Positions 18,789 through 32,890 are shown, numbered from the stretch's first letter. The stretch is DNA of 64,000 bases from Symsagittifera roscoffensis (GCF_963678635.1 NC_087067.1:11389716-11453715), one strand, 5' to 3'. The notes: generated by a model not told the origin, from the letters alone. Numbers and translations: made by a program.

Positions 18789-20543
18789 GGGGCAGTACAA
18801 CAATGCCGAAGTGCAACAGTGCCGAAAAAGTAAAATGTTGTTCAACTGTGGCAACAATTGATTTGAATACGGTTTTTACTCATCCGAAATCACTGGCAAC
18901 ATAATAAGTTCAACTCGACGGACGTTGAAAAATCAAAAATGGTCATTTTGATTGATGCCGCTTGGTACAACACAATTCGTATAAATTAGCAATAACGACA
19001 ACTCGCAAAACCGAATAACTTGCTGTAAACTCCTAAGACAATCCTTTATTTAACCCTAAACTAAGACCCACAATCCCCACTGAATATCATTTCATTTTAT
19101 ACTTAATTCAAAACAGTTATGGGGGAAAGATATGAGTATTTTTGTTCGTTTAACACCAAAAATTGAATCCAAAACCTTGATTTTATTATTTGGTATATCA
19201 TCATTTCGGTTACTCACTAAGTTTCTACTCATTCAATTAATATTGCAACTCATTACAAGTCAGCGCGGAAAACAAATCTTGATCTTGAAGATGCAAAAAA
19301 TTTAAATGAAGTTTAAATTGATGAGAAAAAGTGTTAACATCTTGGAGAGGCTCAATAAAACCGTGCAAATCACGGTAATTACACGTAATGATTTGGATCC
19401 TCTACATTCAGTGTTGCCTCATGAAAGATAGTTGAAAAGTAGTTTTTCTACATATGTCATAACTTTTCAACAATTTTCAATTTTAAACTTCGAAAAAAAA
19501 TAGTCTCAAAAAAGTTTAAAAAGCATGACCGTTAAACTGTTAAACGAGGTGGGAATGTACAAAAAAAAAAAAAACTTGACAAATGCGTTCAAAAATATAG
19601 TCTTCACTTTTTGCAGTAGTTCTGGGGCAAAAAGTAAGTTTTCCGGAATGTTTCAGTTTCATGTAAAAAGCAACAGAATAAGGACTGGCGGTTGAATACA
19701 GAGAAAGCAAACACATAAAAAAGAAAGTGAAATCATTTAATACGCTGGCTCTCATTCCTGAATTGCGACCTGAAGTTGGCACTAGAAGCTCTCTACGCAA
19801 ACCAACTGAGAATTAGCAGTTCCGGTCATATCGAAATTTTTCCAAAATTTTTGGGTGGGGAATATGTACGTAAGGTTCATCGAAAACTTCCAGATTTCGA
19901 ACCAGGTAAATGGAATCAGTTCAGAAATGCGATAAAAAGAAATAAAAAAACCAACTATTCGTTCGAAGGATGGCATAGAGGTTTCCAATTAGGAATGGGT
20001 TATGCTCACCCCACTGTATCAAAGTTCATTCACCAAATAAAGAAGGAGCAAAGTTGAACCCAAAATTACCTGACTCGGTTCAAAACCGATTAAAAGCACT
20101 ATAATTGATCTAAACATGAACAATTGCAACAAATCATTTCAGAAACTTTTAAAAACTATCAAAACAAAAATCTAATTCGCAACTGGAAGCTCATTCATTT
20201 AAATTTGATCTGTAAAACCTTTTTATAAAAAAGAAATTTTGACGCCTCAAAGGCCTCAATGTTTTTTTTTAATCTTTTTTTTTAAATTATATTGAAGCGA
20301 AGTTTAATTTTTTTTTTCGGATTTCATACGAGTTGTCTCTTGTTTCGAGTTGTCTTTTTTGGTAGTTGCTTCTTGTTGCTTTGTTCTCAATTCATCTCCA
20401 AAACAAAATAGTTTTCAAGTATATTACCAAATTGCCATTCGTTTTCAAACAAAACTCAAAAATTTCAGATGTCCTCAATTTTTGGAACTGTTGAAACATT
20501 TTCAGTTTCGGCACTGGTGCACTTCGGCACTTTTGAACGCCCC
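18789..20543 (+). mobile_element. MULE (Mutator-like) element, internally decayed, with TIRs and 9-bp TSD
   Basis: The left end (18789 to about 18870) starts GGGGCAGTACAACAATGCCG and contains AAGTGCAACAGTGCCGAAAA. Its reverse complement is recognisable at about 20465-20543 (GCACTGGTGCACTTCGGCAC, then TTTTGAACGCCCC). AATATTCTC (18780-18788) and CATATTTTC (20544-20552) flank it and match at 7 of 9 positions, as expected for an aged MULE target duplication. Inside is a transposase C-terminal fragment in + orientation. The 1.75-kb length is too short for an autonomous element. Confidence 0.8.
19776..20057 (+). pseudogene. MULE transposase C-terminal fragment
   Basis: The frame ends in a segment with W-N-Q-F-R-N-A-I, then T-N-Y-S-F-EGWHRGFQ, then HPTVSKFIHQIKKEQS. 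The pattern WNxF...TNxxxEGWHRxFQ...HPxxxKFI..LKKEQ is the conserved C-terminus of animal MULE transposases. Upstream of about 19740 the frame has no recognisable MULE core (DDE domain) or zinc finger, so most of the protein is lost. The apparent start is a non-ATG codon inside the element, and the real N-terminus is missing. Confidence 0.82.
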
Positions 20544-20552
20544 CATATTTTC

Positions 20553-21445
20553 CGAGCATGGTACAACTTATTTTTAGCAAACCCAAATTAAATTTACAAA
20601 CAAGTTGAGATAGGTGGTGTAACTCACTGGAAATTTTGAAAAGTATACAGGAAAAAACTTGGGTTCGGAGCAAAAAAAGCCGAAGACCTGAAGAAACGAC
20701 TTTTTTGACCATCTGCGGAGATCAACCTACCGTTGTGTGCCTCTTAAAGCTTAAAGATTAACATTGCAATGATCTTTCGGCTCTAAGAAAATAACAAAAA
20801 ACGTTGACAACTTGAGATACCAAGTTGGGGATAATGGTTTAAGAAAATGGAAAAACTGAGGAGAATTTTTATTATTGTTGGAAGACAGTTTTTTTTCAAA
20901 ACTTGCGAACCCTTAAGATCATATATCAACTTGCTAGCGCTTCATGCACGCCGCACACACTAGATTTATTGAAGTTTTGCAAACAGAAGGAATCAGATCA
21001 ACACAAGTTTCACAAAGAAGTTGGATGTCGAAAAATGCTTTGAAAAAGTAATTTAGAAGATTTTTTCTTGAAAGTTTTTCCATCTGAATTATCTTCAGAA
21101 ATATCCACAAAAAGAAAATAAGCATCCAGAACTGTAGCATCCATTGCAGAAATTGACAACCGCGACAATCAATCTAAAACCCTGTTACAAAAAATATCCA
21201 CTTGAAATTTTTTTATTACAGCTAGACAAAATCCCGCCCCCACACCATGCCAACACAAATAGAAAATGCTATATGGCGTTTTTAAAACGTAATTTTTGCT
21301 AACTTTTGAAATTGGAAATGCAGCAACTTTTCAATAGCAGAATTTGTTAACTTTGGAATTTTGAGGCTATTTAATATAGATGAAATTTACTATTAAAAAA
21401 AATCTGTTGAGTTGCTTTTCTCCGATGCTCAATTATCTTGTCCCC
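20553..21445. other. Intergenic, no gene seen
   Basis: Only short ORFs without domains. Nothing else recognised. Confidence 0.5.
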
Positions 21446-21665
21446 TAACAGATGACGTTACTTTAAAAGTAAGAGTCCCAATAAGAAAAAATGGTAAAAC
21501 TACAGTTTTTGGAAATATGACTTTGCTTTAACAGATGACTTTGCTTTAAAAATGACTTTGCTTTAAAAGTGACTTTTCTTTAAAAATGATTTTGCTTTAA
21601 AAAATGACTTTGATTAAAGATGATTTTTTTTAAATGACTTTGCTTTAAAAGTTAGAGTCCCAATA
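21446..21665 (+). repeat. Minisatellite, ATGACTTTGCTTTAAAA-type units
   Basis: About seven imperfect units of 17-20 bp (GATGACTTTGCTTTAAAA and variants) occur at 21533-21640. They are bracketed by a duplicated segment, TTAAAAGTAAGAGTCCCAAT at about 21465 and TTAAAAGTTAGAGTCCCAAT at about 21645, each followed by an AAAATGG(T/A)AAAACTAC word. Confidence 0.65.
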
Positions 21666-21847
21666 TAAAAAATGGAAAAACTACTTATCTGGAAAACTAC
21701 AATAAAATCAAAATTTTCGGGTTTCCTTCAAATAAAAACAGCTGGTCGTACAAATATTTGTATGAAGTCTGTGCAAAAACGCTTGTCATATAGAAAATAG
21801 AAATTTTTTTTTGCAAAAACAAAATCCTGAAATCATTCAAAAAGTTT

Positions 21848-22160
21848 CATAGAGAGGCCAAACTTTGTCTTTTTTTGTGAATTGCAAGCAAATCCCGCAG
21901 AGGCCAAAAACAGTTTTTTTTGCGGAATCAGTGACTTTTCAAGGTTTCCCTGAAAGCCTTTACTATTTAAGGATTTCTTGAACGAGTAGCAAAAACACGG
22001 TATTGCAAAAAATTGCTGCAAAAACAGCCGATTTTTAGGAATCCGGAACAGTTTATAGAGTCCTCAAACAAATAATATATAATGAATAATAAAAAATATA
22101 TATGTGTATGGTAAAACTAAGCTGTCGCGGAATCCGCCCTTTGCAATCGAAATCGACCAG
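21848..22160 (+). mobile_element. Degraded CATTACGAGG-family MITE copy
   Basis: It contains GAGAGGCCAAACTTTG at its left end, then several GCGGAATC / GGAATCCG words (about 21920, 22030 and 22125), like the complete copy at 15869-16405. No matching right end was found, so the boundary is approximate. Confidence 0.45.
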
Positions 22161-22929
22161 TTTAAGCGAAAAATCTGCAGAATGTCAGCAAAATCTGTTT
22201 TGACATATGCAACATATGAAATTGCTTCTGAAAATAAAATTTTCACCTTGAGTCTAACTTTCATGGGTGACAAGCAAGATTTTCCAGCAATTCAATCTTG
22301 TTTACTGCCAACTGTTTAAACTAAAATACCGAAAACAGTTGAATATCCTTTACTACCAACAATTCAATTTCATTAACTGCCTACAGATAAACCTGAAACG
22401 CTGAAAAAATGATTAATGAAAAATTGAATACCTTTCCTATGTCAAATATTCAAATATTGAAACTAAATTGAGTCACGCTAAATCTTGTATTATAATAGTT
22501 TTCATGTCAATTCAGCCGTCATCTCAGTTTTTCAAATAAATGCAAGATAAAATATAATTAGGCCAGACTTTTATTTGAATCCGAATTTCAAACTGATTTT
22601 CATTAAGCAATTAAGCGATAAAAATTTTCAGTCCAGAATAGTTTGAATTGATATTTTTTTGCCGATATTGCAATATGTTTAGATCATATGTAAGAGAATA
22701 ACAAAAGTAATAGCTCAAAATTTAGAGACTTCATTCTATACATCTAACAATGTCCTAACCAAAACAAGGAAATCGAAAAAATGATTTTGCTAGTTCGGCT
22801 TTAAAATGATATGCTGCCCAATCTAAGATTCCCAAAACATTGACTCGGGTAGATCTGTTATTGGGTTTCACTGACAAGAATTAAACAATTGCTTTGAAAC
22901 ACCGCATTTGCTAGATATAATTTCGGAAT
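22161..22929. other. Intergenic, no gene seen
   Basis: AT-rich, with short domain-less ORFs. This is the left flank of the long array. Confidence 0.45.
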
Positions 22930-25900
22930 TGTTCTCTGAATTGTTCACGGCAGAGCATGGAAGTTTTTTTTGTTTATTAAGAGCATTTCGATTGTCAAAT
23001 TTATGATTTTGATTGTAAGCGTAAATGTCTTCATCTTTAATTTTTTCTAACAGAGCGTATGTCAAGCAATTTTTTTTAAAAAAAGTACAAAAAATCAGTA
23101 TCAAAGCTTTTTCATCTTTCAACTGTTGAAGTGCTTTATAATCTACCGCGTCTTTGTGCAAAATTTACAAAATTTTTCTGGAAGGAAATCAGATTTATTG
23201 TTTGCACCCAAAAATTCAAAAATAAAAATGATTGTTTTTTAACAAGCTTCAGTTATTATGCGTTTGTTCCCAATGTTAAAGTTAAATTAAATCTTTTAAA
23301 AAAGTAGCCCTCAAAATACAAACTGAGTTTTTGAGATATATTTTTCCAATAAAAAAAATTAGGTTTTTGATGCACAATTTTGAGTTGAATTTTTTCATTA
23401 AGAAGACCAATCTTAAAATGCAATTCGTAAGTGATGTTTTTGCTACTTAGCTCTCAATTTTTCTCAAATTTTTTGTTTTGCATACAATTTCTCTAGTGGA
23501 GCTGCACTGGGTAGAATTGTTGTAAAATTTAATTTAGCAGCAGAAAAACTGAACAAGGCCAGAAGAATATTTAAGCATAGTAAACCTGCTTTTCTGAGGT
23601 TACACTTTTTAGATTCTATACTACTCTGCTTTTTGACCGGCCACCATTTCCATTACATTATAGACTGCTGTCATATAATTCAGTATTACTGAGAATTGCT
23701 TATCATAAAAATCTATTGTGTCATTTCGAACCTTTTAACTTTCCGTGGATTTTTACGTCAAGCGTTTTCCATAGTACGATTTTATAAGAAAAAATAGTTT
23801 GTAAATTTTGGTGACCTAGAAAAACAGAATCAATCTTCTATTAAAGAAAAAGAAAAGCAAATGAAATTTTAGAGAAATGAGTGTGCCCCTATTGAGTTTG
23901 CCCTCTTTTAATTAGGTTGATTACTTGAAACAAATTTTCGGAAACTGCGACATCCAAACTAAAGCAAAACTACGAGAGCCAAAGTAAAGCCTTGGAGTTT
24001 GCTCCTATTGTAATGAGATTGATTATTTGAAACAAAAGTTTGAAAACTAAGACAGCCAAACTAAAGCTAAATTACAGTATGCAGTCTAATATGTGTTGTG
24101 ATTTAACAGCTAGAAATTACAACACAATCTAGCCGTTCAATTTTTGAGCTTTTTAATTGTCAAAGCCTATGAGGCTGACAGAGATAGTTTAATTGTCATT
24201 AAAAATTGGCCATCTTTTTTTTGGACCATTTTTCAGTTAAAAGATCAATTTCAGCAATTTTAGGCGCAGACGCGCACATTTAAAAGATTTCCACTGTTCT
24301 GTTTTTTACAAAATAATATTTTGGCTGACCGACCCTAGACTTTCTGGAGGTACGCGCCAGAAACATTTGCGGCGAAATCTAAAAATATGCCCATAATTGC
24401 TTCCTTGCCAGTTTTCATACTGAATTTTACCAGAAACGTACCAATTTTTGGCTTTAAAGAGGCTCCATAATGCTTGTCGTACAAAACATTGTCGCACTAA
24501 ATTTTTTATGGATTCTATGCGAAATTGCAAATCATACGACTCCACATATAAAAACAGCATAACAAATAATTTGCGTTTGAGATACAAGATTTGAAATTAA
24601 TTATAGGGTGAATATAAATCAATTGAATATTAATGTTGTGGACTGAAAGCACTTCGTTTGGCAAAACAATGACTGATTTTTGGCAAAAAAAGCTCATCAA
24701 CAATTTTCATAAAAAAGCTTATGACAAGCAATCCGGTGCAAACATAATAGTTATTGTTATAACGTAACAAGATTCAATTTCTTGCGTAAAAAATCAAAAC
24801 TGATATAGCTAATTTTATGTTTAGTATCAATTAATTTACGATAATCGTTCTTAAAAATTAACGCTACAGTTTTTCCATAGTACGGAATTATATGACAAAC
24901 AATGCTTGTTATATAATTCCATAGTACGGAATAATATGAAAGAAACAGCATGATAAGTATTCGACAATGAAAAATATAATTTTCGACAATCTTTTGAAAA
25001 TATTTTGAATAAACCTATATAATTCAGCAAAATTTTTGTTGATTGAGAGCACTTTGTTTGGCAAAAAATGATTTTAATTACAGAAAAAAATCTTCTTCAT
25101 GCTTTTTTTATTATAATATTGTTCATGACAAGCAATTTATCATTAAAAACAAAACAAACAATTTTCAGTAGAAATGTTTTCCTTGCTTTTTTTGATGCAA
25201 TGATGCTTTATGCTCTCGCAAAAAATTTTCGGAAAAATTTCTGTGTGCAGTTTTGATAAACCTTGTCAGTTATGTAACTAAAATCTTTTTTTAGGTAACC
25301 TAATTCGCCAAAAAAAAACATGATCACTGTTTTTTAACAAGCATAAGTTATTATAACTTTAGTTAAACAGTTTATGTAAAATTACATCTTTGGATAGAGT
25401 AGACCTTAATTTAAAATAAAAAAACTTTCCAGCCGTATAAAAAACGTTTTTTTTTTGCACTGGTTTGAATCCAACTTTAATTCGAATGACCAATCTCTAA
25501 ATGCACATTGTCAGTGATGTTTTCATTACTTAACTGGCGGTTTCTCTCACATAAAGGTTTGTTTATAATGTTCTTTTAACCGAGTTGTACTGCGTAGAAT
25601 GATTTTAGTACAGAGAAAATTTAAGAGCGGTTCTTAATACGGCAAAAAAATTAACCATAGTGATTCTGCTTTTTTATGCTTAAAACTTTTCTCGTTGATC
25701 GGTCGTCACTTCCATAGCATTAAACAAAAACTTATCAGATAACTCAATATTACTGAAAATGAATATCATAGAAATATTATCATGTTATTTTGAAAGTTTT
25801 TTATATTCTTTGATTTTTTGCGACAAGCGTTTTCTATGGTACGAGATGAAATGACAAACAAGGTTTGTCAATTTGGCGAACCAAAATAAACATAACAAAT

Positions 25901-28900
25901 CATATCAAAAAACATAACAAGTCAAAAAATAAAGACTGTTTATTAGCTCTTGAGTTTATCCCTATCACAGTTAGGTTGATTTTTTCAGTTCGCTTATGAA
26001 AAAAACACTCCATTTGCCATTAAAAAACAGGATTTCAGAAAATCTTTTCAAAGTTTTGTTTTGAAAAAACAAAATCATTTAAACATTGTTTTTTTTTGTT
26101 GATTAAGAGCATTTTGATTGGCAAAATGAAGATTTTGTTTACTGGAAAGAAACCCTCACTAAAAAAATTCATGATTATAATGCATTTGTCAAGCAGTTTT
26201 TCATATAAAAGTAAAATATAAAAAAATCAGCAATATCATTTTTTGCTGAGTAGATTTTTCATGTTCTAAACCAGTTTTTCCGGGAAAAAAAGTTCTGTGC
26301 AATTTTATTATAGTAAATAAAAATTTAGATGAACGACTGTTTTTTAGCTCTCGAATTTGCCCCTATCATAATTAGAGTGGTTATTTCAAACAATTTTCTA
26401 ACATTTTTGCCAATAAAACTAGAGCAAACTTACATTATGACAAATAAAATTTGTTAAATTTTAAACAAATACTCTAGTTATTTTTTTAAGGGTTTCAATT
26501 GTCAAAGGTTATGTTGCCGACAAAAATAGCTTCAATTGTTATAAAAAAACTAGCAATCAAATATTATTTGACTCTTTGCCAGATGGCAGATAATTTGCAG
26601 CAATTTTAAACGCAGACGCCCCATTTCGAAAAAAACTGACCACTAAGCGCTCAAATGAATTCACTTTTGTAGGTTTTACAATAAAAACTTTTGGCTGACC
26701 AACCATGAAAATTTTAGAGGTGCACGCCAGAAAAAACAACATTTTTTTCGGTCGAATTCAAAGAAAATGCTCTTAATGGCCTTCATTAGTCTTTTTAATT
26801 CAGACTTTGTCAGCAGTACAGCATTGTTCTACAGTACAAGAGCTCCATATTGCTTGTCGAACATGTACATGTCGAACAAAACTTTTTATGATGACTGTGC
26901 GAAGTTTCTTATCATATGACTCCATTTATGAAACAAAACTTTTGTCTTTGAAAAACAAGATTTCGAAAAATCAATTGAAACGTATTTAGGATAAATTAAA
27001 ACCAGTTGAACAATAAACTTTGTTGGTTGAGAGCACTTTTGTTGGAATATTAATGATTTTGATTTTTGGCGGAGAATTCTCATCAAATGCTTTTCATAAA
27101 TAAAAACGTATGGCAAGTATTTTTTCACTAACAGTTAAGTACAGTAATCTAGCATATAAACTGTTTAATTCTACTTAAAGCTGCAAAAATAAACGGTTTT
27201 TATTCTTTTAGTTTTTTTTCGGAAATTTTACGTGGAAATTTAAAAAGTATTGTCTAAAGATCAGTCAGATTCAATTTTTTTGCACCAAAAAATTAAAACT
27301 GATTGTGCTTAATTGGTGTTCATGACCATATAGTTTTACGACAAATGTTTTCGGAAAAATTAAGACATTCGTTTTTCCATTGCAAGAAATTATCTGACAA
27401 TGATGATGTGTCAAATCGACCGACCAAGAAAAACAGAAATAATCACACTCAATAAAAACAAAAGAAAAAATTTTTTAAATAAATCGTAGACTAAATATTG
27501 TATAAGCTCTTGAGTTTTCCCCTATCATAACTAAATTGATTTCTTGAATCAGTTTTTGCCAACTAAGCCAGCAAAACTAGAGCAAAATTACTTAATGACA
27601 AGTAAAATTAGTTAATTTTTAAACAACCACTCTAGTTAATCAATTTTCGAGCATTCTGATGTCACAGCTTATGTGGCTGAGAAAATAGCTTTAATTGTAA
27701 AAAAAAAACAGCAAACATTTTAAAGTGAAATTTTGCCAGATGTCCGCAGACGTCCGAAATTTAAGAATTTTGACCAGTAATCAATCAAAGAAAATATATT
27801 CTTGTTGTTTTTAACGTAAATTTTTGGCGGACCGACTCTGAAAAAGCTTGCCGTACAGATAGATTTCATACAATTTTTTAAGGGATCTGTGCAAAGTTGC
27901 TGATCATACGGCTCCACATACGAAAAAAAACATATGACAAAGATTTTCTCCGTTAAAAAAACTGGATTTTCAAAAATTACTTCAAAAAATTCTTAGGAAA
28001 AGTATAATTTAATTGAACAGTGTTTTTACTTTATCAAACTTTTTGCGGAAAAAATAGCATGAAAACGTAATAAGCATTGCCTTAAACGTGAACAGATTCA
28101 ATTGTTTTATTCAAAAAAATCAAAACTAATTATATTTGTTTTATGTCTAGCATCATAAATCTTTCGACAATAGTTTTTCCATAGTATGAAATTATATGAC
28201 AATTATTGTTTGTCCTTTGGTCGACCAAGAGCTACAGAAACAATCAAACTAAAAAAAACAAAGGAAAAAAAAACAAATAAAAATGTAGAGTGCAGACTGT
28301 TTGTTAGTTTTCGGATTTTTTGCTCCTATCATAGATAAATTGATTTCTTGAAACAGTTTTTGACAACTACGCCAGCAAAACAAGAACGAAATTACAGCAT
28401 GGCAAAGAACATTAATTAATTTTTAAACAAACATTCTAGTTAATCATTTTTCCAGCGTTTTAATTGTCACAACATATGTGTCCGACAAAAATAGCTTTAA
28501 CTGTCATCAAAAAAATTTTTGTGACCTTTTGCCAGATTCCATTTATAGCAATTGCAGACTTAATTTGAAACATTTGAAACATTTGACGACTAAGCAATGA
28601 TAAAAAATCACTTTTAAAGTTTTTTTTTCAAATCAAAATTTTGGCTGACTGATTCTAAAGCTCTTAGAGGTGGTGTTTGTCCATGTCTCCATATTGTTTG
28701 TCGCTGAAATACTTCTCGCAATCAATTTTAAAGAGAAAATTTGCGAAGTTGCTTATCCTACAACTTCACACATAAAAACAGTTTGATAACGATTTGCCAT
28801 TTAAGAACAGGATTTCCAAAGATCAACCGAGATTAATTTTAGACTTAATTTAAATCAGTTGATGGATGTTTTTTTTTGACAGCACTTCGGTTGGCATCAT

Positions 28901-31900
28901 TATGATTTCAATTTCCGACAAAAATCTTCATCAAACACTTTTTATACATAAAATGCGTATGAGAAGCAATTTTTCACCAAAAAACAAGCACAAAAGTCAG
29001 CAAATAACTTTTTTTTGTTTTTTTTTGCAACACAGATGCCTTATGCTCTAACCAAAAAGATTTCGCGTGCCATTTTAATAAGTTTTGTCTGTAATGTAAT
29101 CAGATTCGTTTTTGCATTAAAAAAACAGAAATGATAATGATTCTTTTATAACAAGCGTCTTGTTAAAAGTTTTGTTTCCGACTTTAGGCAAAAATTGATC
29201 TTTGGAAAAAGTAGCCCAAACATAAAAACATAAAGATTTCATGAGGTGAAAACTTTTCAGCCATATGAAACGAGTAGATTTTTTATGCACAGCTTAAAGC
29301 TTGAATATCAAGTTTTAGTTCAGATTACCAAACTCTACACGCAGTCTATCAAAGATATTTTCGGTCGCGGTTTCTCTGATTTGAAAAGGTTTTAAATACA
29401 TTGTAAAAAATGTTTGTAAAACAAAAAAATCTAAGAGCAGAAAACTGAATTATTTTTGATACGGTCTACAGAAAACTTAAGCATAAAAAATCTGCTTTTC
29501 TGCGCTTACCTTTTTTCAGTATTTGAACATTTTTGCTCCGTGATTGGCCATCATTTCGATTACTTTAAATACTGCTCATCATATAATTTAATTTTACTGA
29601 AAAACGAACCTCATAAAAAACTTTTTGTGTCTTTTTTGTAGTTTTTTTCAGTTCTGTGGAATTTAACGAAAACCGTTTTTCCGTGTTACGAAGTTATACG
29701 CAAGCATTGTTTTTCAATTTGCGCGACCAAGAAAAAAATTAATAAAATTTGAAAAGCAAAGGAAAAAAATTATTAAAACCCTAGAGTAATGATTGTTTAT
29801 TGCCTCTTGAGTTTAAAATAAATAAAAAGATTAAATGAAATAATTTTTTTGCATTTATTATAGATGAACAGTTTTAAAAGGCCACTTGTGGGTGGTATTT
29901 ATGCTACTTATTTTTCGAATTATCTAAAATATATTTTTTTAGATATAATTTCATTAGGGGAAGTGTACTGCATAGGATGGGATAATTTTTGTGCAGAAGA
30001 AATCTAAATACCGAAAACTGAAGAAGTTTCTAGCACGGCCAAATAAACAGAAGCTTAATATTTCTGCTTTCCAATGCTTTTACCTTTTCAAATTTCAGAT
30101 CATTCTGCTCGTTGACTGGCGACCACTTCTATTACAGTAATGAATGATATCTCATAAAAAATAATACCAAAGAATGAATGCCAAAAAAACGTAACCAAAT
30201 TCAGTTTTTTGTGCACAAAAACCCAAATAGGATAATGATAGTTTTGTGTCTGGCATCAGTTATTACGTTTCGTTTTCAAAGCAAAATAAAAATTGAGTCT
30301 TCGGTAAACTAACCAGCATTTCACAAATACAGAGTTTTTTAATTAAAAAGTTTCCGGTCATATAAAAACCGTTTAGATTTCTTTGTGCACAAATTTGAAT
30401 TCAGTTACTAATGGAGATGACCAAATTCTCAATGCAATTTGTCGGCAGTTTCTTTGCTACTTAATTTTCATTTTTTCACATATGAAAAAAAAATCTCATA
30501 AAAATAATTTAGTGGAGAAGCGTGGGATGGTTTCAGTATAGACAAAAAAATTAGTGCAGACAAACTGAACAAGTTTTTAGTACGGCCACTAAAAAAATTA
30601 AGCATATTTTTCTGTTTTTTTTGCGCTTTTACTTTTCAGTTTTTAGAGCTTTCTGCTCGTTGACTAGCCACCGTTTTCAATACATTAGAAAAATGCCTTA
30701 GAACCAATATTACCAAACGCACATGTCTTAGGAAAGTTAGAACCAATATTACCAACCGCACATGACTTAGGAAAGTATTTGTGTCGTTTTAATAACATTA
30801 TTAAGTAAATAAGGAAAATAAAAATTATACTGTGTAAGTTTTAATAAGTTTTACGACTAAAACTTAATTAGAAGTAAGTTTTGTAAGTTTTCCGACACTC
30901 CTTTTTTCATAGTACGAAGTAAAAAGAGAAATATAGTTAGTCAATTCGAGCAATCAAAGAGCTCTATTAGCTCTTAGTTTGACCCTATAGTTTACCCAAT
31001 CATAATTAGAATGATTATTTGAAGCAACATTTTGACAACTACGCCAGGAAACTAAAGGGAAAGCATGCCATGTTAATTATGTTGATCTTCAAACATACAA
31101 TCTAATTCTTCAATTTTCCATCTTTTTAATTAGCTCAGCTTTTGTTGCCAAAAGTATCTCTAATTGTTATTAAAAAATTATCAAGAAATTTTTTTTTGAC
31201 CTTTTGCCAGATGACAGATCAATTTAGAAAATTTTTGTCGCAGATGCCCCAATTTCGAAAGAGACGACCACTAAATAGCCCTTGTTACCATTTTTCTGAT
31301 TTTTGCTTGCAATGTAGCAAGTTTTGGCAGTACAAGGACTCCGATTTGCTTGTCCTCAAAATGTATGTCGCAGTAAATTTTTTAGAGATTCTTTGCGAAG
31401 TTGTTTATCATACAACTCTACCAATGAAAATGGCATATTGATTTTGCCATTAAAAACTGGATTGCCAAATATCATTCAAACTTATTTTTAGAATGAAATT
31501 ATATCAGTTCAAGAAAATTTTTGTTTGTTGAGAGCCTTTTGGTTAGCAAAATAGTGATTTTTTTCCGACAAAAAATCATCATAGAGCAATTTTCATATAT
31601 ATGGCGCATAAGATACATTTTTCAAAAAACAAGACGCAAAACTTTAGCAGACAATATTTTTTCGCTTTTTATAGCTCCTAAAATGGTTTACACTCTATCA
31701 ATTTTTTTAGAAGAGAAGGTTGCGTGCTAATGTCGGAAATTTTGTCTATATTGTGAGCAGATTCAAAAACTGTAGTTAAGCTTCAAACAAACAATTTAGC
31801 TGTAGTTATTCAATCTTCCGGCGTTTTGAATTTTAAATCTTATGTGGTCGACAAAAATAGCTTTAATTGACATCAAAAACTGGCAATCAAAGTCTTTGTG

Positions 31901-32860
31901 ACCTTGTGCCAATGGACAGATAATATTCAGTACTTTCAGCTACAGATGCTCATTTCGAAAATCTTTGACCACTTAACACTCAAAGGATTTCACTTCCTGT
32001 AGTTTTTACAATATCTGTTTTTGATACACCAGCCCTAAAAATTATTTTATTTTCGTGCCAGAAAAAACGCAGTGTTTACCCAAGTTCCTAAAAAATGCTC
32101 ATAGTGGATTTTATAACCATTTTTTATCCTAAAATTTGCCTGCAGCGTAACAAATTTCTGAACTATAAAGGCCCAATTTTGCTTGTCGTACAAATACTTG
32201 TCGTACAAAACACTTGGCGTCCATGCGAAGTTGTTTATCATACGATTCCATGTATGAATATAGCATGGCAAAGATTTTGCCATTAAAAAACACGGCTTAG
32301 GAAAGTATTCGAATTTAGTTTTGAGATGAATTTAAATCAGCTAAGCAATCTTTTTAGTTGGTTGAGATAATTTTGGTTGGTAAACTAACGGTTTGATTGT
32401 TGGTGAAAAATGCTCATCAAGTAATTTTCATTTAACAGAAACACATGACAATCTATTTTTCATTTAAAATGATACAACGTTTTTTTATACAGCTGCAAAA
32501 AATGGTTTATACTCTATCAAAAATAAAGAATCTATCAAAAAGAATTTCAGTCGAAATTAAAATAATTTTTGTTAAAATCTTAAGCAGAGTTTGTTTTTGC
32601 GCAAAATAACCAAAGTGATGATAGTTGTTTTGCGTCTAGCATCATAAACACGTTTTTAATTTCAATTATGAGTAAAAATTAAATGTTTGAAAAAATTGGC
32701 CTTCGAAATAGAAACACGGAAATTTTTGAGGTGAGAAATTTCCAGCCTACAAAAAAGTTAGCTTTTTCTATGCTCAGATTTGAATTCAATTTTTAATTTA
32801 AAAAGTATATATATGTAGAAAAAACATCGCATTTTCTAAGGCAAATTAAAGTGCTAGTTT
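22930..32860 (+). repeat. 10-kb array of diverged ~1.67-kb tandem units
   Basis: Four landmarks recur in the same order and orientation. (A) GTTGAGAGCACTTTGGTTGGCA-like blocks lie near 22968, 24636, 25036, 26096, 27022, 28870, 31525 and 32354. (C) TTTTCCATAGTACGAAATTA-like blocks lie near 23768, 24868, 25830, 27378, 28175, 29675 and 30908. (B) CTCTTGAGTTTGCCCCTATC-like blocks lie near 23887, 25947, 26348, 27507, 28307, 29804 and 30968. (D) CTTATCATACGACTCCACAT-like blocks lie near 24528, 26908, 27900, 28750, 31405 and 32235. The one full A-to-A distance is about 1.67 kb; other units carry deletions. Roughly ten units are present. No unit has a conserved ORF, so it is a non-coding satellite-like array or a chain of segmental duplications. 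Confidence 0.72.
30698..30775 (+). repeat. Two-copy 39-bp tandem duplication
   Basis: TTAGAACCAATATTACCAAA followed by CGCACATGTCTTAGGAAAG is repeated directly with only two visible differences. It lies inside the long array and is much younger than the unit divergence around it. Confidence 0.88.
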
Positions 32861-32890
32861 TTTGTTTGGTAAATTGCTGAAGAATTTACT

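Noticed and set aside
22868-23161. 97-codon minus-strand ORF in the first array unit
   Set aside because: It is antisense within the non-coding long-period array, and the other units do not preserve it.
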